Notes under the pieces: generated by a model
What the model was told of the DNA's origin: nothing
Database searches by the model: none
Seen by the model: only the letters and a program-made list of their open reading frames with translations
Shown here: positions 55,090 to 64,000 of the stretch, in pieces
Position numbering within the stretch: position 1 is the stretch's first letter
How the letters are laid out: each line of letters opens with the position of its first letter
Position numbers and translations under genes: made by a program
Assembly (NCBI RefSeq): GCF_036894955.1
Contig: NZ_CP145905.1
Location: 5,528,501-5,592,500, forward strand
From: Paenibacillus sp. KS-LC4
Lineage (GTDB): Bacteria; Bacillota; Bacilli; Paenibacillales; Paenibacillaceae
DNA: 64,000 nt
Reading direction: 5' to 3'

Positions 55090-55932
55090 CTATACAACTC
55101 CAGCTAATGCCGGCTTCTTACTAGGCATAACTTTGGATGCAGCCGACTCACCAGCGAGCGCATAAGGCATGCACAGCGGAACACCGGTACGCGGATCAGG
55201 CATAATATCAGCCTCAATGTTAAACACCTCGCGCAAAATTTCCGGTGTCATAACCTTTTGCGGCGAGCCTTCACCAACGACACTGCCTTTTTTGATAGCA
55301 ATCATATGGTGCGCATAACGCGAAGCGTGGTTCAAGTCATGGACAACCATAACAACCGTGCGCTTATTAACCTCGTTAAGCTTCTCAAGCAGATGCAATA
55401 CTTCAAGCTGATGCGCCATATCAAGGAAAGTGGTTGGCTCATCCAAAAATAAAATATCCGTTTCCTGTGCCAATGACATCGCAATCCAAGCACGCTGGCG
55501 TTGACCGCCTGACAGCTGATCGACTGGACGGTCTGCAAAATCTACCATTCCCGTCGCTTCAATGGCCCATTGAATAATTTTACGGTCATCCTTACTTACA
55601 GAGCCAAAGCCCTTCTGATACGGAAAACGCCCATATGATACAAGCTCAAACACGGTCAGTCCGTCTGGAGCAGTCGGATTTTGCGGCAAAATAGCCAGCT
55701 GCTTCGCCACTTCTTTCGTCGCTTGCTTATGAATCGACTTCCCATCGAGCAATACGCTGCCTGCCGATGGATTCATCAGACGAGCCATTGTTTTCAAAAT
55801 CGTCGATTTACCCGAACCGTTAGACCCCACCAACGCAGTAATTTTTCCTTGTGGGATAGCGATATTCAGATCTTGAACGATTAACCGTTCATCATAACCA
55901 ATGTCGAGATTCGATGTTGTTAGGCGAATCAT
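55090..55932 (-). CDS. ATP-binding subunit of a ferric-siderophore ABC importer (FecE/YusV-like)
   Basis: A 280-residue ABC ATPase: Walker A GSNGSGKST, signature LSGGQRQRAWIA, Walker B ILFLDEPTTFLD, and the H-loop in MVVHDLNHA. The sequence style (MNPSAGSVLLDGKSIHKQATKEVAKQLAILPQ) is that of the FecE/YusV group, which energises several siderophore permeases. No permease gene is adjacent, as with Bacillus YusV. Two Fur boxes lie upstream at 56112-56126 and 56145-56159, so iron repression is expected. Confidence 0.92.
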   Translation of the reverse strand: MIRLTTSNLDIGYDERLIVQDLNIAIPQGKITALVGSNGSGKSTILKTMARLMNPSAGSVLLDGKSIHKQATKEVAKQLAILPQNPTAPDGLTVFELVSYGRFPYQKGFGSVSKDDRKIIQWAIEATGMVDFADRPVDQLSGGQRQRAWIAMSLAQETDILFLDEPTTFLDMAHQLEVLHLLEKLNEVNKRTVVMVVHDLNHASRYAHHMIAIKKGSVVGEGSPQKVMTPEILREVFNIEADIMPDPRTGVPLCMPYALAGESAASKVMPSKKPALAGVV

Positions 55933-55992
55933 GTGACATGCACGCTCCTTCCGATGCCCGCTTATACGGATTTTTGCTTATTTTTTTATACA

Positions 55993-56051
55993 AGCGTAAA
56001 CGGCTGTCGCTGTCCTCTGGCGGCAAAGCTACCGTTTCGCGTTGAAATATA
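55993..56051. repeat. Dispersed palindromic repeat, copy 1
   Basis: A 59-base element identical in length and about 51 of 59 positions to the copy at 58701. It contains inverted arms AAACGGCT and AGCTACCGTTT. It lies in the ATPase gene leader. Confidence 0.8.
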
Positions 56052-56111
56052 AGCCCATTATAAGTGTGAAACTTAAATTTTAAAAACTTACGACATATCA
56101 TTTATCAAACT

Positions 56112-56126
56112 TGATAACTATTATCA
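56112..56126. promoter_or_regulatory. Fur box
   Basis: TGATAACTATTATCA matches the 7-1-7 consensus TGATAATNATTATCA at all but one position. It lies about 180 bases upstream of the siderophore ATPase gene. Confidence 0.85.
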
Positions 56127-56144
56127 GTATCATTCAATATTTAA

Positions 56145-56159
56145 TGATAATCGTTCTCA
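56145..56159. promoter_or_regulatory. Second, weaker Fur box
   Basis: TGATAATCGTTCTCA has a perfect left half and a 5 of 7 right half, 18 bases beyond the first box. Confidence 0.6.
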
Positions 56160-56228
56160 CGTATAATGTCAATGAAAATAAAGCAATTGTTGCGGCTACG
56201 CATATTGTTTGGCCTCTGTACAGCCAAA

Positions 56229-56258
56229 AAAGGCTTCTTATTTTTGCAAGAAGCCTTT
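56229..56258 (-). terminator. Terminator built from the last codons of the nitroreductase gene
   Basis: AAAGGCTTCTT and AAGAAGCCTTT form a perfect 11-pair stem with an eight-base loop, followed by T residues on the minus strand. The stop codon of the nitroreductase lies inside the hairpin. Confidence 0.85.
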
Positions 56259-56975
56259 GCTGCGGAGAAAATCGCCCATATGCAGACGGGGGTGATTGAT
56301 TTTGGCCGCCATGGATTCTGACCAGCTCGTATTCAGCTTGCCTTCCGAGCGCTCCAGCATATACGCCCTAATCGTCTCGTCGTACTGCCGGATACCGCTT
56401 TCCACCGCATCCTGATCATAGCTATTTTCATGCAAAATCGCCTGCTGTGGCAGTCTTGGACGCGTTAGCGGCGCTTGATCCGGCTCTCCCATGCACATCC
56501 CGAATACGGGGTACACATGCTCTGGCAATTCTAAAAGCTCCGAAACCTCCTGTGGATGGTTGCGGATACCGCCAATATATACAATCCCATAGCCAAGCGA
56601 TTCCGCTGCGATTGCTGCATTTTGAGCAGCCAGCGCAGTATCGACCGTTGCTACAATAAAATTTTCAACCGTGCTCGTAAGCTCGCCCTCATAATGCTGC
56701 TTAGCTGCCTGCTCATAACGGTACAAATCGGCGCACCAGACGAGAAATACGGGGCACTCCTCAACATAGGCCTGATTGCCGGAAAGCTCAGCCAGCTTTT
56801 TTCGCTTAGCCGGGTCACTTACGTTGATTACGGTGAAGCACTGCATGCTGCTGGAGGTTGAGGCCTGCTGCCCCGCCTCTATTATTTTTGCCAGTGTCGG
56901 CTGTGGAATCGGGTTCGATTTGAATTTCCGTATAGAGCGGTGATTAAGCAGTACGTCTATCGTTTCAGGCCACAT
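56238..56975 (-). CDS. Nitroreductase-family FMN oxidoreductase (NfrA/NfsA-like)
   Basis: A 245-residue flavoprotein of the NfsA/FRP type. The N-terminal RSIRKFKSNPIP, the STSSSMQCFTVINV segment and the LGYGIVYIGGIRN motif are typical, as is the C-terminal helix FLRSKGFLQK. It reduces nitro compounds, flavins or quinones with NAD(P)H. It lies 34 bases after the AraC-type iron regulator and within the Fur-controlled group. It may therefore supply reduced flavin to release iron from siderophores (inference). Confidence 0.9.
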   Translation of the reverse strand: MWPETIDVLLNHRSIRKFKSNPIPQPTLAKIIEAGQQASTSSSMQCFTVINVSDPAKRKKLAELSGNQAYVEECPVFLVWCADLYRYEQAAKQHYEGELTSTVENFIVATVDTALAAQNAAIAAESLGYGIVYIGGIRNHPQEVSELLELPEHVYPVFGMCMGEPDQAPLTRPRLPQQAILHENSYDQDAVESGIRQYDETIRAYMLERSEGKLNTSWSESMAAKINHPRLHMGDFLRSKGFLQK

Positions 56976-57009
56976 TGCGATCAGCTCTTTTCTTATATAG
57001 TTTCACTTA

Positions 57010-58626
57010 TTAACTTACATCTTCCTTTTGCAAAAAAGCAACCGCTTCATCAAGCTGACCATCAATCGCAAGCGGCGAATACACCCACCATTTGTTGAAA
57101 GGAACAATATGCATTCTGCCACCGCGTACTGCCGCAAGATTTCGCCATCGTTCGGACATTTTCAGCTGGTTAAACGCTTCTGGAGCCCCTTGCTCCTTCG
57201 GATTAATCATTAATATGAGCCGATCCGCGTCGTATTTTGACAGATCATCATACGGTTTAGGCTCGGAAAAAATAAACGGCGCTCCCGCCTCCATATGCTG
57301 CTTCACAAGTGGATGGGGATTGAGGCCTAGCAAGCGAAAAAAAACATGCCCCATATTGCGGCTGCCCACTACTCTGAACGTATTACGCTCCATGACGAGC
57401 ACGGCGCATGTCTCCGTGCCGCCAAGCTGACGCTCGATACGCAGCCTCGCTTGATCCGCTTTAGCCAAATGCCGCTCCATCCATTCTCGCTCCTGTCTCT
57501 GCTTGCCTACAACTGCTGAAATTTGTCGCAGCTGCCCATAAACATCCTGGTTATGCCAATCAATAGCAATCACCTCGGCCAACTCGCTGAGCTGCTCCTG
57601 CTCCTCAGAGCGCATATGCTCATAGCCCAATATCAAATCAGGCTTCATCGCGCGAACAGCCTCCATATCACAGGGCTCCCATTTGAAAGGCGTCATGGCT
57701 CTTACATGCTCACGCACATAATAATTTTCGAACAGATGGTAATCGGGCGCACCTACAGGCACATGACCAAGCGCCAGCAAATGCGACGTATAAAGCAGGC
57801 CAATAACCCGTGGTTCTCTCGTTTGCACATATACCCGAGGAGATATCCCTACATGCTGCTTAAACTTTCGGCTAAAATAAAATTCATCCTTAAAGCCAAC
57901 ATGACTGGCTACTGTGACCATATCATTCGAAGGCGCCAGCAGCAGCTTCTTGGCCCGTTCTATACGCAGCTTGCCCAAATAATCCATCGGGCTTGTTCCC
58001 GTCAACTGCCTAAACATATGAGTATACTGACGTATGCCGATACCCGCAAAATCTGCGAGCTCCTGCAAGGTCATTTTAGCTTTATAGTTTTCCTTCATAT
58101 ACAAAATCGTTTGCGTTACGACATGCTCCCCTTCCTTCAAGTGCTTAGAGTCTGCCGCGGCCGCGGCAACTAAATAAATGGCCTCCTGCAGCAAAATATT
58201 GCGCTTAAATCGTGCCATCCCGCATACAGCCGCTCGTAAATCAAACAGTGAATCCAATACGTCCATTAATGGTGCAAATGGCTTAATGAAGCAGGGGCGA
58301 CCAGCGGCGAAGGAGAGCAGCTCTCTCCCATCTTCTGCATCGCCGGCAGATGCTGCTTCAAATTCAAGTGAATAATACTGAAGCCGTCCATCTCCTGCTT
58401 TATCGACCTCTATTGTTGTTTCGGGCTCGAACAGCATACATATGCCTGGCTGAAGCTTAATAGGCTGCCCATGAAGCATCACCGTTGCCGTTCCTTGCAT
58501 GATGGTCCATAACGTGTGTACCTTAGCGTTCTGAGACAACGCTGGCGTTCCTCCAGTCAAAAAACCTTTGCTAATCTGAACCCAGCGGAGCTGCAAATCA
58601 TCTATGTGTTCACCCTTATCCGCCAT
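57010..58626 (-). CDS. AraC-family regulator fused to a siderophore-binding domain (bacillibactin-Btr-like)
   Basis: A 538-residue protein with three parts. The N-terminal cupin-like region spans about 1-160. The AraC double helix-turn-helix spans about 170-265 (TLQELADFAGIGIRQYTHMFRQLTG, VASHVGFKDEFYFSRKFKQHVG). A C-terminal FeuA-like binding-protein domain spans about 275-538 (VIGLLYTSHLLALGHVPVGAPD, MKPDLILGYE, RNMGHVFFRLLGL). This is the architecture of Bacillus subtilis Btr (YbbB), which senses a ferric siderophore and activates its uptake genes; it is unrelated to the butirosin btr genes. Its binding domain resembles the lipoprotein encoded just upstream. A Fur box lies at 58649-58663. 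Confidence 0.92.
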   Translation of the reverse strand: MADKGEHIDDLQLRWVQISKGFLTGGTPALSQNAKVHTLWTIMQGTATVMLHGQPIKLQPGICMLFEPETTIEVDKAGDGRLQYYSLEFEAASAGDAEDGRELLSFAAGRPCFIKPFAPLMDVLDSLFDLRAAVCGMARFKRNILLQEAIYLVAAAAADSKHLKEGEHVVTQTILYMKENYKAKMTLQELADFAGIGIRQYTHMFRQLTGTSPMDYLGKLRIERAKKLLLAPSNDMVTVASHVGFKDEFYFSRKFKQHVGISPRVYVQTREPRVIGLLYTSHLLALGHVPVGAPDYHLFENYYVREHVRAMTPFKWEPCDMEAVRAMKPDLILGYEHMRSEEQEQLSELAEVIAIDWHNQDVYGQLRQISAVVGKQRQEREWMERHLAKADQARLRIERQLGGTETCAVLVMERNTFRVVGSRNMGHVFFRLLGLNPHPLVKQHMEAGAPFIFSEPKPYDDLSKYDADRLILMINPKEQGAPEAFNQLKMSERWRNLAAVRGGRMHIVPFNKWWVYSPLAIDGQLDEAVAFLQKEDVS

Positions 58627-58648
58627 CTCCCCTTGCTCCCCTCCATTA

Positions 58649-58663
58649 TGATAACCATTCTCA
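58649..58663. promoter_or_regulatory. Fur box upstream of the AraC-type regulator
   Basis: TGATAACCATTCTCA matches the 7-1-7 consensus with two mismatches, about 20 bases before the gene. Confidence 0.75.
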
Positions 58664-58700
58664 GAAAAGCTATCATTTTATTGTAGCGGAAAAAAGTCCG

Positions 58701-58759
58701 AGCGTAAACGGCTGACACCTTCCTCTGGCGGTATAGCTTCCGTTTCGCGTAGAAATATA
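58701..58759. repeat. Dispersed palindromic repeat, copy 2
   Basis: Same 59-base length as copy 1 with about eight differences. It lies between the lipoprotein gene and the AraC-type regulator. Confidence 0.8.
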
Positions 58760-58821
58760 GCGAAAGGATGAATACACCTTATCCTGTCCTATATTTATAA
58801 AAAAAGCTATTTATAACAAAA

Positions 58822-58845
58822 GCTTTCCTGTCGAATCAGGAAAGC
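58822..58845 (-). terminator. Terminator after the siderophore lipoprotein gene
   Basis: GCTTTCCTG and CAGGAAAGC form a perfect nine-pair stem with a six-base loop, followed by TTTTGTT on the minus strand, about 20 bases after the stop. Confidence 0.85.
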
Positions 58846-58864
58846 CTTCTTGTCCGCACTTCAT

Positions 58865-59878
58865 TTATTTTTTGAATAGCTGCATCGTTTCATCCAGTAG
58901 AGCATCTGTTGAGAACAAAGTATAGGACCACCATTTTTCATGCGGCACGATATAAACTTTGCCATTTTTCACAGCGGAAAGACTTTTCCATATTGCCGAT
59001 TGCTGCATTTCCTCGAAAAATTGCTCGGAACCCGGCTGTGTAATGTCTACTTTGACGATCAGTCGGTCAGCATCATACTCCGGCAGTTTTTCAAGGGATA
59101 GCGAATCGGTATAAACGAAATAGTCTTCGCTTTCATCCATTTGCTTCTGAATCGACGGCAGCGGTTTAAGCCCCAGCAAATCATAAAGGACATGCCCCAT
59201 ATTACGATTTCCAGCTACCTGAAAGGAGTCTTTAAAAATTTGAATAGCAGCAACCGTCTCCCCCGGCTCAACATACTGTTTAATTTCCTCCTTGTATTTA
59301 GCCGCTTTCTCTTCATGCTGCTTAATCCATTGCTCGGCCACTGCCTCTTTTCCTACAATGCCGGCTATAAATTTTAGCTGCTCATACAAATTTACTTCCC
59401 ATGGATAAATGACTGTAGGTGCAATCTTGCTCAGTTGATCAACTACGTCTGCTTCGACAAAGGAAGATGCAATTATAAGATCCGGCTTTAATTCCAAAAC
59501 CGACTCATAATTAATCGGATAATCTCCAGCAATGGTGATTTGATCTTTATAGCTATTCAAATAGTAATCCGGTGTAATTTCATAATTCAAGCCGCCAATC
59601 GGCGTAATGCCTAGTGCCAGCAATGGCGTAGTAGCACTCACTGAAAAAATACGCTGGGGATTAGCCGGAATTTCTTTCTCACCATATGAATCAGTGACTA
59701 CGCGGGTATTAGAATTGCCAGTCTGCTCTTGCTCAGCCGTTGCAGTCGTTTGTTGTACTGGAGATGCTGTTGATTCCGAACTTGAATTTGCCGCCGCTCC
59801 ACAGCCTGCGAGAACGATCAGACACCCTATAAGCAGCGCAGCCAACCTAATCGTGTATTTCTTTGTTTCATTTACCAC
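58865..59878 (-). CDS. Ferric-siderophore-binding lipoprotein (FeuA-like)
   Basis: A 337-residue substrate-binding lipoprotein. The signal peptide ends in the lipobox LAGC, so the mature protein is lipid-anchored outside the membrane. The binding-protein fold shows ALGITPIGGLNYE, LELKPDLIIASSF and RNMGHVLYDLLGLKP, echoing the binding domain of the adjacent regulator. I prefer the GTG at 59878, which has AGGGTGGG upstream. The ATG at 59905 lies directly against a Fur box and about 20 bases after the predicted transcript start, with no ribosome-binding site. No permease gene is adjacent; a partner must be elsewhere. Confidence 0.88.
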   Translation of the reverse strand: MVNETKKYTIRLAALLIGCLIVLAGCGAAANSSSESTASPVQQTTATAEQEQTGNSNTRVVTDSYGEKEIPANPQRIFSVSATTPLLALGITPIGGLNYEITPDYYLNSYKDQITIAGDYPINYESVLELKPDLIIASSFVEADVVDQLSKIAPTVIYPWEVNLYEQLKFIAGIVGKEAVAEQWIKQHEEKAAKYKEEIKQYVEPGETVAAIQIFKDSFQVAGNRNMGHVLYDLLGLKPLPSIQKQMDESEDYFVYTDSLSLEKLPEYDADRLIVKVDITQPGSEQFFEEMQQSAIWKSLSAVKNGKVYIVPHEKWWSYTLFSTDALLDETMQLFKK

Positions 59879-59905
59879 TGAACCCACCCTTTTCTGTTTC
59901 TTCAT

Positions 59906-59936
59906 TGATAGTAATTCTCATTGCTATGCCATTATA
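59906..59936 (-). promoter_or_regulatory. Promoter -10 element and Fur box of the lipoprotein gene
   Basis: On the minus strand TATAAT (59936-59931) is followed ten bases later by a Fur box, TGATAGTAATTCTCA on the plus strand (59906-59920, two mismatches). A TGTTGC at 59959-59954 could be the -35 with a 17-base spacer. Confidence 0.7.
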
Positions 59937-60070
59937 CACAATCCTACTAATCTGCAACATGGAAAATCAGGCGGGTTTTACTGGACTAATTGGCGGAGGG
60001 GTTTTAATAAATTGGACATCAAAAAACTCCTCTTATCATTTTCAGATAAAAGGAGTTGAGTTTAATTAAG

Positions 60071-60155
60071 TGGTGCGCGTGGAGGGACTTGAACCCCCAC
60101 GTCGTGAAACGCCAGATCCTAAGTCTGGTGCGTCTGCCAATTCCGCCACACGCGC
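60071..60155 (-). tRNA. tRNA-Leu (anticodon TAG)
   Basis: Class II tRNA with a long variable arm, acceptor GCGCGTG/CACGCGC and anticodon loop CTTAGGA. CCA is encoded. Last gene of the rRNA operon. Confidence 0.97.
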
Positions 60156-60177
60156 ATGGGTAAAGCTATAAGAAAAA

Positions 60178-60253
60178 TGGTGAGTCATGTAGGATTCGAA
60201 CCTACGACACCCTGATTAAAAGTCAGGTGCTCTACCAGCTGAGCTAATGACTC
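60178..60253 (-). tRNA. tRNA-Lys (anticodon TTT)
   Basis: Acceptor GAGTCAT/ATGACTC and anticodon loop CTTTTAA. CCA is encoded. Confidence 0.97.
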
Positions 60254-60258
60254 ATGAA

Positions 60259-60333
60259 TGGCTGGGGATTCAGGGATCGAACCTGAGAATGACGGAGTCA
60301 AAGTCCGTTGCCTTACCGCTTGGCTAATCCCCA
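60259..60333 (-). tRNA. tRNA-Gln (anticodon TTG)
   Basis: Acceptor TGGGGAT/ATCCCCA and anticodon loop CTTTGAC. CCA is encoded. Confidence 0.97.
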
Positions 60334-60338
60334 ATAGA

Positions 60339-60413
60339 TGGTGACCCGTAGGGGATTCGAACCCCTGTTACCTCCGTGAAAGGGAGGTGTCTTAACCCCT
60401 TGACCAACGGGCC
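60339..60413 (-). tRNA. tRNA-Glu (anticodon TTC)
   Basis: Acceptor GGCCCGT/ACGGGTC with one G-T pair, and anticodon TTC. CCA is encoded. Confidence 0.97.
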
Positions 60414-60426
60414 TCACGTATAAAGC

Positions 60427-60502
60427 TGGAGCTCTCAACCGGGATCGAACCGGTGACCTCATCCTTACCATGGATGCACTCTACCTACTGAGCTATGAGA
60501 GC
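60427..60502 (-). tRNA. tRNA-Thr (anticodon GGT)
   Basis: Acceptor GCTCTCA/TGAGAGC and anticodon loop ATGGTAA. CCA is encoded. Confidence 0.97.
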
Positions 60503-60505
60503 ATA

Positions 60506-60581
60506 TGGCTCCCCGAACAGGACTCGAACCTGTGACAACTCGATTAACAGTCGAGTGCTCTACCAACTGAGCTATCAGGGA
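60506..60581 (-). tRNA. tRNA-Asn (anticodon GTT)
   Basis: Acceptor TCCCTGA/TCGGGGA with one T-G pair, and anticodon loop CTGTTAA. CCA is encoded. First tRNA after 23S. Confidence 0.97.
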
Positions 60582-60644
60582 ATATTCAGCAGTTGAAAGA
60601 CCTTCGAAAAGATCCATCGGTAAAGACGCTACGATTGAGTTGCG

Positions 60645-60666
60645 CCTTGAAAACTGGATGCGAAAG
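60645..60666 (-). other. 3' arm of the 23S precursor processing stem
   Basis: In the transcript CTTTCGCATCCAGTTTTCAAGG pairs with the arm at 63827-63849 upstream of 23S, forming the long stem expected to be cut by an RNase III-type enzyme. Confidence 0.75.
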
Positions 60667-60692
60667 ACAAGCTCTGAAACTTTAGCGTATTT

Positions 60693-63630
<2,938 letters not shown>

Positions 63631-63826
63631 ATGCTACAGTATACTCGATTAGCCGGCCGTTGTCCGTTCCTACTCTCCTCATACAGTTGCCTGTCCGATA
63701 TCGAGAAGAACTACCAAAAGTCCATCTAATTCGACCATACTTTCGCTTGCAGCAAGTGTAAAACAAGATCAAGACCTCATTCCAACTTCCTGCGATATTT
63801 CTCGCTAAAGGATGTTTCATTCTTTG

Positions 63827-63849
63827 CTTTCGCTATCCAGTTTTCAAGG
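63827..63849 (-). other. 5' arm of the 23S precursor processing stem
   Basis: CCTTGAAAACTGGATAGCGAAAG in the transcript, complementary to the arm at 60645-60666 apart from an extra two-base bulge. Confidence 0.75.
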
Positions 63850-63910
63850 TGCAAGTTTGTTGAACTCTTCTAAAGACAAGCTTCAGAATAGACACAACGA
63901 TTTTCTTTTT

Positions 63911-63986
63911 TGGTGGAGCCAAGCGGGATCGAACCGCTGACCTCCTGCTTGCAAGGCAGGCGCTCTCCCAGCTGAGCTATGGCCCC
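63911..63986 (-). tRNA. tRNA-Ala (anticodon TGC)
   Basis: Acceptor GGGGCCA/TGGCTCC and anticodon loop TTTGCAA-type with TGC. CCA is encoded. It lies in the 16S-23S spacer; the upstream tRNA-Ile and 16S genes would be beyond the right edge. Confidence 0.96.
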
Positions 63987-64000
63987 ATAAATGGGTACCG

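Overview
The window looks like a Paenibacillus-type Firmicute chromosome. The evidence is the sigW-rsiW-cdaA-cdaR-glmM-glmS block with a glmS ribozyme, strong Bacillus-like Shine-Dalgarno sequences, a YesM/YesN two-component pair, TGATAAT-type Fur boxes, and an rRNA operon with tRNA-Ala in the 16S-23S spacer. Almost every gene lies on the minus strand.

Region 1 (1-3.6 kb): the N-terminal part of a YesM-type sensor kinase, its YesN-type regulator, and ctaB (heme O synthase) with a terminator.

Region 2 (3.8-34.2 kb): one long minus-strand aminoglycoside cluster of the butirosin type. Read from 34 kb leftwards it runs: nucleotidyltransferase, btrS (aminotransferase), two ABC exporter halves, btrN (radical SAM DOIA dehydrogenase), btrM (glycosyltransferase), a btrL-like phosphoribosyltransferase, a giant PEP-synthase/rifampin-phosphotransferase-like protein, btrB, btrC (2-deoxy-scyllo-inosose synthase), btrD, btrE, btrF, btrG, btrH, btrI, btrJ, btrK, btrO, a btrP-like phosphatase, an acyl-carrier-like protein without its serine, an NDP-kinase-like protein, and btrQ. 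Last come a CX3CX3C radical SAM protein and an SDR that resemble the apramycin C3'-deoxygenation pair AprD4/AprD3. Together they predict 2-deoxystreptamine formation (C, S, N), paromamine and neamine formation (M, D, Q, B), ribosylation (L, P), C-3'' epimerisation (E, F), and attachment of the AHBA side chain through an ACP with gamma-glutamyl protection (I, J, K, O, H, G). The extra tailoring step is probable 3'-deoxygenation, so the inferred product is a 3'-deoxybutirosin-like compound. That is a prediction from sequence, not a demonstration.

Region 3 (34.2-38.3 kb): the cluster's upstream flank holds a probable structured RNA, a tyrosine-recombinase remnant, an AraC/GyrI-like regulator, an APH-family kinase (candidate resistance gene), and a sigma-factor/peptidase-like chimera.

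Region 4 (38.4-51.2 kb): core genes glmS with its ribozyme, glmM, cdaR, cdaA, rsiW, sigW, an HtrA-like protease without PDZ, and ppc.

Region 5 (51.3-60.1 kb): a secreted hydrophobic peptide precursor with a small membrane protein, namA, a methyltransferase, four tRNAs, and a Fur-controlled iron-siderophore set (ATPase, nitroreductase, AraC-binding-protein fusion regulator, lipoprotein).

Region 6 (60.07-64 kb): part of an rRNA operon, with 23S, six downstream tRNAs and tRNA-Ala, and no 5S gene visible. Functions of the btr genes are assigned from recalled family knowledge; no database search was run.
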